Positions 50,591 through 61,715 of a DNA stretch of 64,000 nt are shown one piece after another. Both the position numbers and the translations under genes were made by a program. The stretch spans positions 62,001 through 126,000 of the forward strand of contig QPMI01000174.1 in NCBI GenBank assembly GCA_004431415.1, written 5' to 3'. The notes under the pieces are model-generated. The model ran no database searches. It saw only the letters and a program-made list of their open reading frames with translations, and was not told the DNA's origin. The first letter of the stretch is position 1. Every line of letters begins with the position of its first letter. The stretch is from Cyanophora paradoxa. Its lineage: Eukaryota > Glaucocystophyceae > Cyanophorales > Cyanophoraceae.

Positions 50591-53500
50591 ATGGCCCCTC
50601 CGCGCCGGGGCGCAGTGTCGGCGGCTGATGCCGCCCCTGTAACTAGTGACCCCGGCGCTGACGTAAACGCAGCCGCGCCCCCGCCCGTAGACACAGCTGC
50701 CGCACCTCCACCCAACCTGATAACGTTTGGCACGCTCTTCCCGCCCGCGCACTTTGCCGAGGGGAGCCCGCTCATAGGCCCGGCGCCCGCCCTCTCCCGT
50801 CACAAACCTGAAGGCGCCCTCCGCGTGATGACTCTTAACACAAGGGGCACGTCGGCGGGCCGGCTGCAGCAGGCGGAGGACTTTGCGCAGAAATGGGCCT
50901 TGGATTTGATGGCCCTGCAGGAACTTTCGGTCTCGAACGCCGAGATGCAGGCGGCCCTCTTCACCCCGGCCGCCGCCCCCGGCGAGGCCCCGCTCAGCTC
51001 GATCACGCGCGGGAGGCTGATCCACTCGATTAAGAAATCGAAAACCAAAGGGAACGGGACTGCTCTCTGGGTCGCCGAGCCGTGGGCGCGCCACATCGCG
51101 CGGCACTACCGCTGCCCGGGCAGACTCGCCGGGTGTGAAATCCGCCTCAAGGCGAACCGCCAGCTGTTCGTCGCGAGCGTCTACATGCCTCCCACCGAGA
51201 GTAAACCTGAGCACATCGCGGATCAAAAGGCGCTGATGGAGTGCCTCGAGCGCATCAACGCGGACTTTCGCTCTCGCGCGAAAGCTCACCTGATTCTCCT
51301 GGGTGACTGGAACTCTGTTGCGATCCCGGCCATCTCCCGCATTCGTCAAGGCAGCTTCGTCCAGTCCCAGATACCGGAACGCGCGTGGTGGGGGACGCTG
51401 CGAGGCACTTGGGGACTGTTGGATGCGGCAGAAGAGAAAAGAAAAGGAGCGGAGGTCACCTTTATTGCCCGCCACGGCCCGCCAGCGGAGACATCGGGGG
51501 CCCCGCCAGTGGACGACGACGAAAACGGGACTCGGCGGCCGAGGCGCCGGAACTCGTGCTGGACGACCGCCTGCTGGATCCTGCGCCCGACGACGTTATC
51601 ATCTCGGCGGGGCGCATCGATGCGGTGCTTCACTCGGCGAGCCTGAAAAAGGCGCTGCGATCGGTACATGCACTGCCCCGAGCCGTGGCCATGCCGCACC
51701 CCTCCGATCACCTTCCCGTCATGGCCGACTATGACCTGAAAACGGCGGGGCTCAGCCAGCCAGCCAAGGACGAGGCGCGCCCGGCGAAGCCCCCGCCCCT
51801 CTTCGCGCTGCACCTCATAGACAAAGAAAAGCTCCCGGCGTTCCGAAAGGCGGTGGAGGAGCGCTTGAAAGGACTGGAGACAGAACTGGACAAGGCCCTG
51901 AACGGCGTCGGCGGCGGCACCGACGAGGAGCGGCGGGAGCGAATCGGTACCCTCTACCGGCGGGCCACCGAGGACGTGCTGGCGCTAGCTAAAGAACACA
52001 AGTGCCTGAAAGCGCGCGGCTCCCGCCCCGCGAACCGGCGGCCGGTCGCATGGCAGCTGGTGATGGACAGGAAGGTCGGTCGCCTACTCGCTGGATGGGC
52101 TGCAGAATCCGCTGGAGGCTTACCATCATCCCGATTGATCACCCGGATCGAGAAACTTGAGGGCCTCGTCAAAAGCCTCGTCCCGGGACCCGAACCCATG
52201 CCGCGCCGCCCCGTCCGTGACCCGGACGACGCAGCGCCCTTCCCGGCCCGCTACGGGTCGTGGCGACTCTACTTCAAGCTCCTGAACAACTGGCGGAACC
52301 GCGTTCGCAGACGCCACCAGAAAGAGACGAGCGCAGAACGTAACCGGCAGATCCAGGAGTTCGTCACGGCGCGCCAGGCACGCTTTGCGGACCCGCGCCA
52401 GCTGCGCAGCTATCTAAACTCTGTACTTGAACGCTCGCGCGGGGAGCCGATCATGCACGTCACGCGACTAGCGCGCGACGGAAACTTTTACGAAATTTAC
52501 ACGTCTCCCGATGAGGTCAAAGCCGTCATGGCCGAGCACTGGAAGCAATGGTGTGCCAAACGCAACCCCCAGCTTGGCGGCACAGTCGACCTGGTGCCCG
52601 ACTCCGCGCTAGACTACCTGCCCCCCGACTTCTGGCGTGCAGCCTACCGGCCCCTGGTTCTGCAAGCTGGTGCAGCAGATGCATTCGCCGGGACAATGAT
52701 CGAGCCTACGTACGAGGAGCTAGGGGCGTACGTGCGCTCGCTGACAGACGGGGCGGGCGGGCCCTCGAACTGTACAAACGCAATCTTGAAGACGCTCTGG
52801 AACCCGGAGCTGCCCGACGCGATGGATCCGGAGGCGTACCCACCCCGCGGGCGCCGGCTCCTGATGGCGATCGTCTGCGAGGTGCTCCGCCTCCGCGACC
52901 TGCCCAGCGAGATGTGTGAGAGCAACATCTTCGGGATCCCGAAGAAGGGGGTCTGGGACGGGGACATCGAAGGCAATCTCCGCCCCATCACGCTCCAAGA
53001 GGTCGGCCTGAAGCTAGCAACGGGCCTGCTCACGAAGCGACTAGCGGATGCTATAGAGAAGCACGGGGTGCTGAAGGGGGTGAACTACGGCTTCAGGAAA
53101 GCCAAGTCAACGGACGACGCCTTGCACCTCACGGTGGCCATCCTAGAGGACGCTAAAGAGCACCAAAAGCCCATCTATATCTTGCTCCAGGACATCCGGC
53201 GGGCGTACGACTCAGTGTCGTGGGTCAGCATGGAGCTCTCCCTCCGCCGGATCGGGGCCCCGGAGGGGTACATTGACCTGCATCGCAATATCTTTGAGCG
53301 CCGGCGCGCGCGCGCGATCACGGGGCACGGACTCTCTGACGCCTTCGAGCTTGAATGCGGCCTTCCGCAGGGCGGCATCGAGTCACCGCTCCACTGGCTC
53401 ATCTTCTACGATGCCCTCCTCTGCGCTCAGCAAGAGTTGGACAGAATCGACTGCGATCAAGGCGGGGAGGGGGTCGCGTACGTTCTGGGCGATGCGGTCG

Positions 53501-56500
53501 CGGACGCCGGGCAGCCCCGCGCGCGCGTCACGGGGTGCGCGTACGCGGACGACACCCAGTGGTGGAGCGGCACAGCGGCCGGGATTCAGAGACTGGCCGA
53601 CGTGGCCTCCGAGTTCTTCCGCATGCACGACATTACGGTCAACGCTTCGAAAACCGAGTTCACGTACAACAACGTCTCACCCGAGCCAAAAGCTCCACTG
53701 CTGGGCCATCCGCGCGTGCCGGTCGGCAAGAAGCTGGCGCCGGGCGCGCACTTTAAGCTGCTCGGCGTCTACTTGACCGCGAACCTGTCGTGGACCGAGC
53801 AAATCAGACAGATGGAAGCGCAAGCCCGCGAGACCGTTGCGGTCATTGCACGCAAGCAACTGACCGCGCAAGAGGCCTGCTACATCGTCGAGGCCGTCGT
53901 GCAGGCCCGGATCGCGTACGGGCTCAAGGTGGTGCCGATGTCGGAAGCCCAGTGCGACCGTCTGGACGCCATCTGGCTGCGAGTAGTTAAGCACCACGGT
54001 GGACTAGCGGCGTCGACATCGAACTATGCGCTCTGGAGCCACGGCACGTATCGCCTCCCGCGCACGGCGCACCTGATGGCCAAGAACCAGATCACGGATC
54101 TGCTCGCGCGGCTCTGCGGCGAGCCTGACGATCTGCTCTCCCAGGTGATGGCCCACCGCGTTCGCGCCCTCCAGCGAAAACTAGGCGTGCCGTTGCTGCC
54201 GACAGAGTTCCTGAACGCGCGCGTCACGCCCCAACTCGCGAAGGCCAACACGATCGCCGCTGTGATGCCGCTGCTACAGCGCCGTCAGTACAGGATCCAA
54301 TCGAACCACGCACGCTACGTGAGCGCCCCGTACCCCCCTGGGAGTGGGGTACACTGGCCGAAGCCGGCAGAGCTCATGCGCGAGTACGTTTTGGCGACTC
54401 ATATCCCCAAAGATATCTTCAACGACGCCGCTCCTGCCCTCTATGCTGCCGGCATGTACTGGATGTCCTCTGTCACAGCACGCGACGGCGAGCGCCTCTG
54501 CACCTGGCGGGACCTGCACCTCCGCGCCCCCCGCGACACACTGCCTTGGGCCGCCCCCCCCTGGTGGAAACCCCTGGCCCAGGCCCTGACGCTAGACTCC
54601 ATCGGCAAGGGCGCCCTGCGGTACCCGATGCGGCAGCCCCCCGGCACCCCCCCCTCGGCCATGGCGCAGCTGCCAGGCGGAGCTAAGAAATACATTCACC
54701 GCCCGGACGACTTCATCTGCTACTTCGACCTAGCGACCATTCACGATGCCACGATACCGCCCCACGTAGGACGCCTCCGTACGGCGGAGTCCGAGCCGGG
54801 CCGCCTCGTTGCGACGGAATGCCGGCTCGAACACTGGATCCCTGTCCCGGAAGAAGCGGACCCGGTCGCCGACGGCGCCTACTGCCGCTGCGATGGGCAC
54901 TGTCAGCACGAAATCCGGGAGCCGCCCCTTGCGCAGCGCCGCTACAATATCATACCCGGGGAGGGCCGACGGCACTGGCACGACGATCACACCTGCCCGC
55001 GGGCCGCCGGCGCGGCCTGCCGCGCGACGAGCACCTGCGACGATGCAGGGGAGCACGGCACTTCTATCGGGGCTGGGTCGAACACGCCGCCGCGCTGGGA
55101 ACCGTACCTGGCTCCATGTCAACCGCTGCGCTCAGCAACGTGCCCGTGGACGAATGCGAGGGCCAGGTCGCTACCCGTTCAGGTCGCGCCAGCCGCAAGG
55201 TCCTGCGCCAAGGCTTACTCGAATACTTTCACCCCGGGCGAACCGCGGCAGAGGCGATGGACGCGCACCGGTGGCGGATGCTGCTGCAAGCCAGGCAGGA
55301 AGGGGACGAGCGCGTTCAATGGCACCTCCTCTCACCCGAGGATGCCGCCCGCCTCGCCGAGCTGGAAGCGGACCCGCCGGATCCGTTGCACCTGCCGCAA
55401 GACGAGGCGGCCCCGATTACCGATAGGCAGGCACGGAAATACTACTGCGCACTGAGGGACGAGGACTCCTGGGCGACCTTTCTGCAGGCATGGGATGGGC
55501 TGGAGGGGGACCTCCGCCGCGAGCTGTGGGCAGCTGAAGCCGCCTCCGACGGGACCTACGAGGCGGCCGCGCCAGCCCAAGCCTGGACGGACGGGAGCCT
55601 GCTGGACGGTCAGACGAGCCTAGCGCGCGGGGCCTATGCGGTCCACTGGCCCGCGCGTCACCTACGCACGGGCGCGAACCTCCACCCGCCGGAAGTCTTT
55701 CCCAGCTTTCGCGCCCGCCTGAGTGGGACGCAGGAGATCAACAAAGCGGAATTACAGGCAGTGCTTATGGCGGACATGCTATCCCCGTTCGGAGCCGTCG
55801 TCCACATCGACAACCAGAACGCGATCCGCTGGTGTAAGGAATTCGTTCTCGACGCTGCCCAGCGTAGCTCGCGGGAGTACACCCGGCACGTCTGCTCTGC
55901 CGAACTGTATGCGTGGCGTAAGCTCAGGACCCAACTAGATATGCGGGGGCGGCCGCTCACGCTGGTGAAAGTGAAGGCGCACGCGCAAGGCGAAGCGCGC
56001 GACCTGCACAATGACGTTGCCGACGCTCTTGCGAATCGCACAGCCGACGAACAACTCCCTGCAGAGAGTCTTCACGAGCCCGTTTTCCTGCCACCGGAGT
56101 TCAGCATGCCAGCCGTCCTCACAGTCGGTAACGGGGACGGCACCGTGCGACGGGTGGAAGGCGACCCGAAGGAACACATGGACACCTTACATGAGCATCA
56201 CACACACTTCGCTTGGGCTCAACAACCACTGGCTGGTGCGTTTCTACGCCGCGGAGACGCCGGGGCAGACATCGGCGGGCTGTACGCGGAGACAGCCGTA
56301 GGACCCCGGTTCCGCGGCGCGAGCGGAGCTCGCAACGCGCTTTTCAAGTTCAGGACCCAATTGATCTGCAGCTCGCTTCCAGCGAACGAAGTCCGGGTAC
56401 GGGATAGGCCTGACCTCTACGCAGCCTATAACCCGGGCGGCCGCTGCGCGGCCTGCGCCACGAGGACACCGAGTACCCGGCGAGACCGTGCAAGCCCAGC

Positions 56501-57260
56501 TGAAGCGAACGAGCAGCCAGTGCAGGCCGGCCCCAGCAGACGGCGCGAGGTACCGATAGCTCTCACGGCGGGCCCGGCGGAGACATTCACACACGTCTTC
56601 CTCTGCCCGGGGCCCCATGCAGTGGCGCACCGCGCGGAGACCGCCCGTGAACTGAATCGCTTCCTGCGGCGCGCCCACCGCGAGACTCACGGACCCCAAC
56701 TCAAGAACATTGATCCCACGATAGCGCTCACCTCCGGCCTTGTGCCCACCTATCTGCGCGTAGCCGACGATGACGCCGAAGCGCGCAGCTCCGACGACCG
56801 CCCAACCACGTACTCGCGGCTCTGGGTCCTCCAAGGTGTTGCCCCGCAGTCGCTCGAGCGGGACTTGATCCGCGCCCTCGACCTCGACCCGCACCGCGCG
56901 CCCCGCACGGCCAAGCGCGTACGCCAGATGCTGATCGAACGCGCGCGTCGGCTCTGGGCCAGCCGGTGCGAGATCAACGCAGCATGGGAACGAGACTGTC
57001 GCATCTCTCAAACCTCTAAGCGTCGCCCGCGCCCGCCCCGCACAGGAGCTAGAGCTAAAGAACGCGCCCGCGGACCCCGGGTCCCGATAGAGCTCTGTCC
57101 TGCCTGCGACGGGCCCATACACCTTCATAACGACCTTCGCGCAGCTCAGAACGCGGACTGCCCGCCGGAATACCGAGGATGGAAGGCAGCGCTTCAAGCC
57201 CAAGAGCTCTACGACAGCACCAAGGTCCGCCCCTGGAGCCTGCCCCCCCCGGACGATTAA
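50591..57260 (+). pseudogene. LINE polyprotein: AP endonuclease, reverse transcriptase, RNase H (two frameshifts)
   Basis: Frame 1 (from ATG 50591, MAPPRRGAVSAADAAP) has the endonuclease start LRVMTLNTRG, LMALQE and LLGDWNSV. Near 51530 the frame shifts, and frame 2 holds the endonuclease end (RIDAVLHS, SDHLPVMADY), then the reverse transcriptase: LRPITLQEVGLKL, YILLQDIRRAYDSV, LPQGGIESPLHWL and the catalytic CAYADDTQWW. Near 55060 it shifts again, and frame 3 has RNase H with WTDGSLLDG, INKAELQAV, VHIDNQNAI and HNDVADALA, then a cysteine/histidine cluster (CAAC, LCPGPHAVAH) and ends at 57260. As assembled it is not autonomous; the shifts lie in G/C runs and may be sequencing errors. Confidence 0.8.
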
Positions 57261-58357
57261 CCTACCCTCGTAGGGGGGGGGGGGGGGGGGGGGGGGGCTA
57301 CAACTGGAGGAGACGTGGAGACACGGAGACTCCACCACTACGCCCACTGACGACCTCACTCTCAACCTATCACCTACGGCCGCCCGCCGGGCCCTCGCGC
57401 CCGCCGCCGACCTGCCGCCGCCTGCGCGACTTGCGCCTCCACACCTCCCTCGCTACCGCCGACACGCTCGCCTCCCGCCGCCACCGCTGCTCTTGCCCCC
57501 TCTGCCCTCTCTCGCCCGTTGCCCCAGTCGCCCTCTCCCACGGCCCCACCTTTCACCCCTTCTGCCCCCGCCGTTCTGCTGATCTCCCGCTACCCCAGGG
57601 AGGGGACGGTGGTGCGGGCTGCCAGGTGGAAGGTCGTCGGTCGGCCGCTGAACCCACCGGCGCCTGCCCCGGCCACGCGCCAGGCCGGGGCGGTCGGACC
57701 GCCGCGGGGGGGGCTCGTCATTGCCCGCGGCGGGGGGGAGGCGGTCGGCAGGCGGCTGGAAGCCCGGCGGAACGCGCCACTGGAACCTCCCTCCTCCCGA
57801 CCGCGGCCGCCCGACCCGGTCCTCCCCCGTCCTTTCCCGCCGCCCAATGCTGCCCCATGCCGTGCCCCCCTCCTCGCCCCCATCCCCCCTTCCCCCGACC
57901 AATCTTTCCCGATGCTCTGAGCCCGGCGGCTCCACCAGGCCTGCTCTCGCACGAGCGAGCCCCCGACCCGACCCGCCGTGCCGACGACACGGCGGGCCGT
58001 ACTCTAGCGTGTACAGAGTGGTTAGATTATAGTGCGCCTTCTCGGAGGCCCTAGCCTACTAGGCATAGAGCTAGCTACAGCTGCAGCTCACTTCGCTGCC
58101 CGCCTCTGATTTCTACTCTCGTCCCCGGGTAGCCACTCCCTCTCCCGCGTAGGATCTTTCCTGTGCTGCAGCTCTACTACTAGGCTAGACTTAGTTCCCG
58201 GGGTAGCGTCTTCAGTTACTTTCATATCCGAGCTCCACCCGGTCCGATGTCCGAAAGGCTTAGTCCCGTAGGCTCATCTCTCGACTTGACACAGATGGAC
58301 ACCTCAGCTATATCCCTAGCCATTTGTCTCGGTGTGTGCGAATTCATTTGCCAAGAG
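57261..58357 (+). other. LINE 3' untranslated region with G25 tract
   Basis: No convincing gene; the open frames here are a by-product of very high GC content. A run of 25 G lies at 57273-57297, 12 bp after the stop codon, and further pyrimidine-rich stretches follow to about 57920. After about 58010 the composition becomes more balanced. The 3' end is not A-rich. Confidence 0.55.
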
Positions 58358-58374
58358 CTTTAATAATAATGAAG
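58358..58374. repeat. LINE target-site duplication, right copy (17 bp)
   Basis: Same 17 bp as 49952-49968. It belonged to the short AT-rich promoter-like space before the coiled-coil gene. Confidence 0.85.
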
Positions 58375-58380
58375 ATAATT

Positions 58381-59163
58381 TTAAAGTCCTCTCTTATATC
58401 GCATCAACTTATTAGTATGAACAGCGCTTTTAATCTCTTTCGGCGCTTCTTCTTTCTGTGGCGGTTGTAATTCATCTTCTTTCTTTTTGGGCTTCCGATG
58501 AAACCGTGGGAAATCAAAGTCACCGACCAATTCCGCTTTATCAACATAATACCCTACGTTATATTTGAATGATGTGTAAACGATGAATTGGTAAGAATGC
58601 ACGTACTCTTCGAACATCTTATAGAAATCTTCTTTACGGGGAAACGTAGAAAACTCTTCGGCGAACGCTTCTAACTCTTTCTGATTACTTGCACAAACCA
58701 TAATAACGATATCACTATTACAGCGAATCACACTTGCAACCTTGCGGAGTTTTTGCGAAATTGTAATGACGGAACACGAAATATGACGGGACCTCGTGTA
58801 CAGCATACCACATATTTTATCACGTGTTAAGTCTAATTGGTCGTTTTCTATCATATCCTCTAAAATCACCAGCATATGGTTTAGTTTCTCTCCTCTTTCC
58901 CTCTTCTCTTCACGATCTTTAATAACCTTTTGTATGTATTGTGGATCCCAGGCACCCAATTGAACAGTAGCCGCTTTATCCCAGTAATGCGTGAAACTTG
59001 TAGCGGAGATAATAAGCGTTGTATCAATCTTTTTTGCATCATGAAGCTGTTTCATATAATATTTTACCGCCTCAGTTTTCCCGCACGCCGACTTCCCAAG
59101 TATCAATAATCGGAACGGTGGCTCAATCATTTCAGCAGCGTTAAACTCTTCTAATTCCACCAT
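58381..59163 (-). CDS. FtsK/HerA-type genome-packaging ATPase (element B, intact)
   Basis: 260 residues, MVELEEFNAAEMIEPPFRLL. Walker A GKSACGKT (23-30), Walker B MLVILED (97-103) and the sensor region SVITISQKLRKVASVI (131-146), then FHRKPKKKEDELQPPQKEE and LMRYKRGL. Pumps viral DNA into the capsid. Homologue of the two copies in element A and the reference for recognising their frameshift. It is followed on the same strand by the coiled-coil gene in element A, a link broken here by the LINE. Confidence 0.9.
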   Translation of the reverse strand: MVELEEFNAAEMIEPPFRLLILGKSACGKTEAVKYYMKQLHDAKKIDTTLIISATSFTHYWDKAATVQLGAWDPQYIQKVIKDREEKRERGEKLNHMLVILEDMIENDQLDLTRDKICGMLYTRSRHISCSVITISQKLRKVASVIRCNSDIVIMVCASNQKELEAFAEEFSTFPRKEDFYKMFEEYVHSYQFIVYTSFKYNVGYYVDKAELVGDFDFPRFHRKPKKKEDELQPPQKEEAPKEIKSAVHTNKLMRYKRGL

Positions 59164-59223
59164 GGTGTTGTAGATCTTCTTAATAAAGATAGATAAAAAT
59201 AACGAATTCTTACTAATAATGGT

Positions 59224-60624
59224 TTACATATTAATTCTACGGATTCCATCGCGGTCACAAATTATGAAACTATGCATCAGAGCGCGAACGTTAACAGTAA
59301 TTGTGCGATCGGCAGGGAGATACAGAGTTAGGAACGATGACGACGAGTTCGTAAGGTCAACATATCCACTCTGTGCGATATTGCGAATCGCCTTCTCACC
59401 GTCAGCGCAGAAAGGCAGCCCTGTAAGAACGTAACGGTTTGCTTCTTTGTCCATGTTCGAGCATTTGAAAGCATCAGCGATGAGTTCCGCACCTTTGAGA
59501 AGTGGGATTGGCTCCGTCGAATATAGACGCTGTCCGTTGATCTCACAAGTCATCGTGATATCCTTCTCATTCGCAAGCGTTTTAAGGACGCTGTGAGAAC
59601 CGTTAGAAGAATCGATACCCGCATCATCACGGACAGAGACAAGAAGAGCATAAACCAGACCGGAGATTTGGCTAAGGTTAATTCGGTTGGGTTGAGTGTT
59701 ACCTTTCGCAGCGAAACCGGTGACATCGACGAAACCAATGTCGAGTGATGGAATCGCCATACCGGTTGTCTTGACCTTCTCAATAACCGTAGCGAACAGT
59801 TCATCGGAAACATTGATAGCGTGCATGTAAAGGCGAGGAGACTTAATGGAGATGAAATGGGTTTGTGGTGGAACTGTGCCGGCAACTTCGAACCCAGTAA
59901 TAGTACCAGTGGTGATGTTTTGACCAACATTAGCAAGAGTTACACTTACAGCGTTTCCGAGACCGTCATTTACGGTTTGATCCGCAGCAGTCACACCAAC
60001 AACCGGTAGAGAGCGACCACCGTAAGAAGTTTCAAGGTATCCCTTGTTGGCTTCTTTGAACCAAACAGTAACAACCATCTCACCCGAGAGCGCACCAAGT
60101 GGTAGGTAACTGTTTAACCATGGTACCGGGATCTCAACGAAGAAAGCGCCACCTTTACGGTTGGTTCCGTGAGCGGGAATTCCATGGAGCATCCCCATAG
60201 AACGCTTCTTTTTCGCCAGCTGATCTTCTGAATAGTAGACCAGCGGGAAAATCGCCAGGAAATCTGACGGGACGTGGAATGTGTAAGAACCGTATGAGAT
60301 TTCAAGGCGTTGCACAAGCGAACCAACAGGGCGAGTGTAACCGTTTCGCACAAGGTCGGCATCACCGTCAAAAGCGGTTAGTTCGGGAAGATCAAAAGCG
60401 AGTTCGATTTTACCGATGAAATTGTAGCGGGGAAGTTTGAAACTTACGCGCTGTCCTACGTTGTTGTCATAGGTTGTTGATGGACTAACAGTTACGAGAA
60501 CGGGTTTCGTCTTCGCTTCCAGACCGAGCATAAGCGAGTTATCGAGGAAAAACGCCTTTGCCTCTTCGGGCGTGGTTAGCGCCTCTTTGAGGGAAAGACG
60601 TTGAAGAGTTGTGGTGACATCCAT
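59224..60624 (-). CDS. Major capsid protein (double jelly-roll type), element B
   Basis: 466 residues from the ATG 60622-60624 (MDVTTTLQRLSLKEALTTPE). I chose this over an open codon at 60693 because element A starts at the same residue and the extra part is not conserved. It shares RNGYTRPVGSLVQRLEISYG, MGMLHGIPAHGTNRKG and LHTLYLPAD-like ends with element A, and differs mainly in a surface-loop region (about 195-250; SVTLANVGQNITTGTITGFE here is 10 residues longer). Identification as capsid protein rests on neighbours, size and beta-rich sequence. Confidence 0.75.
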   Translation of the reverse strand: MDVTTTLQRLSLKEALTTPEEAKAFFLDNSLMLGLEAKTKPVLVTVSPSTTYDNNVGQRVSFKLPRYNFIGKIELAFDLPELTAFDGDADLVRNGYTRPVGSLVQRLEISYGSYTFHVPSDFLAIFPLVYYSEDQLAKKKRSMGMLHGIPAHGTNRKGGAFFVEIPVPWLNSYLPLGALSGEMVVTVWFKEANKGYLETSYGGRSLPVVGVTAADQTVNDGLGNAVSVTLANVGQNITTGTITGFEVAGTVPPQTHFISIKSPRLYMHAINVSDELFATVIEKVKTTGMAIPSLDIGFVDVTGFAAKGNTQPNRINLSQISGLVYALLVSVRDDAGIDSSNGSHSVLKTLANEKDITMTCEINGQRLYSTEPIPLLKGAELIADAFKCSNMDKEANRYVLTGLPFCADGEKAIRNIAQSGYVDLTNSSSSFLTLYLPADRTITVNVRALMHSFIICDRDGIRRINM

Positions 60625-60676
60625 GATTTCTCTTTTACAATAGAGAAATATAAAAATTCTGTGAATGATCCTTAAT

Positions 60677-61687
60677 TTACGCGAATCCGGCAATATTTGG
60701 ATAGAAGGGGTGGGTTTCTCTCATTCTCATTTTGAAATATTCATAAACGGGATCACCGGCGGGTTCATCGCCATAGCGGATCTCGAATGTTAGATGCACA
60801 GGTTGCCCTTCGAAATCTATTAATTGATTCTGAACGTTTACAATGTCTACCGACAGTTGTGATAGTGACATTTTATTATTGAAGTATTTATACAGCGGGT
60901 TTGCTTCTGTTGAATTATAAATTATGTGTTCAGCAAAATTTTTATCTTGAACGGACAACTTATGAAAATATCCAGTGAGAAGACCATCGGCGCATTGGAC
61001 GAGGTCACCGAGTTCTTTTACTCTCACAAATATTACATTATCTTTGCACCCTTCAGTTGGGAAAGTTGAAATGATCCCATGTACATTTGCACCAGTAAAT
61101 ACGGGATCTGTTTGAGCATTGTAAATACTCGATTTGATAAATCGATTTCCTCTACGTCCGGCATCGAGACCTAAAACGCGAGCGCGACGGTTACCAGCTT
61201 CGGCACCGGAAACCTTTGGGTCTCTATCTATCACGAATGCAATATAGAATTCATGCGGAGCGTAGAATACAAACCGCTTATTTACAGGGTCCCATTTACA
61301 AATAATTCCGGGATTTGGTACCTGTCTCGTAAAAAGGTAGGTTATCCGATCCGCCAGTTCTTGGTGAGTATTGATGACATTCAAACCAAGACCTACTCCA
61401 GGTCGAATACTTAACCACTCGTCAAACCCAGGAGCGGGTGCCTTTGTAGAATTAACATTTGCGTTTGCTATACTGTAATTGATTGTGAAGGCATCTTCTA
61501 CCGTTGCATCGCCAGCGACCGATTCACCGCTTATGATTGGAATGGAATTATAAAACTCAGCCGAAACGAGGCGAACCGCTCTTACACTCTCAAACGTTTT
61601 TGGGAGATCGGCAATGAATCGCGAAGTTGGAGCGTCAAGGTTATCAACCTGTTTAAAAGATGACACTTCAACATATTCCACGGGCAT
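60677..61687 (-). CDS. Minor capsid (penton-like) protein, element B
   Basis: 336 residues from ATG 61685-61687 (MPVEYVEVSSFKQVDNLDAP), the same length as in element A. Conserved: FESVRAVRLVSAEFYNSIP, VIFVRVKELGDLVQCADGLL and LTFEIRYGDEPAGDPVYEYF. The longer open frame to 61732 would run through the promoter and into the divergent gene, so it is rejected. A vertex or minor capsid role is inferred. Confidence 0.7.
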   Translation of the reverse strand: MPVEYVEVSSFKQVDNLDAPTSRFIADLPKTFESVRAVRLVSAEFYNSIPIISGESVAGDATVEDAFTINYSIANANVNSTKAPAPGFDEWLSIRPGVGLGLNVINTHQELADRITYLFTRQVPNPGIICKWDPVNKRFVFYAPHEFYIAFVIDRDPKVSGAEAGNRRARVLGLDAGRRGNRFIKSSIYNAQTDPVFTGANVHGIISTFPTEGCKDNVIFVRVKELGDLVQCADGLLTGYFHKLSVQDKNFAEHIIYNSTEANPLYKYFNNKMSLSQLSVDIVNVQNQLIDFEGQPVHLTFEIRYGDEPAGDPVYEYFKMRMRETHPFYPNIAGFA

Positions 61688-61715
61688 TTTCTTTAATCTA
61701 TATTCATATAATAAA
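61688..61715. promoter_or_regulatory. Shared 28 bp bidirectional late-type promoter, element B
   Basis: Contains ATCTATATTCATATAATAAA between the two start codons, almost identical to 21399-21427, though both flanking genes are strongly diverged. Confidence 0.6.

Larger units (their letters stand above)
49969..58357 (+). mobile_element. GC-rich non-LTR retrotransposon (LINE) with APE, RT and RNase H
   Basis: 8,389 bp of GC-rich DNA between 17 bp direct repeats, inserted in the intergenic space between the packaging ATPase and coiled-coil genes of element B. It codes in sense direction for an apurinic-type endonuclease, reverse transcriptase and RNase H. No poly-A tail is visible at the 3' end. 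The APE-RT-RNase H order occurs in I/Tad/R1-related and some plant/algal L1-like clades; I cannot choose. Its composition is presumably that of the host genome, so the host is GC-rich. Confidence 0.85.

Noticed and set aside
50237-51475. Long minus-strand frame over the LINE (412 residues), and similar ones at 56244-57365
   Set aside because: Stop codons are rare in very GC-rich DNA; no domain is visible and the sense strand codes for endonuclease and reverse transcriptase.
57179-58054. 291-residue proline/arginine-rich frame in the LINE 3' region
   Set aside because: Low complexity, runs through the G25 tract, no domain; a composition effect.
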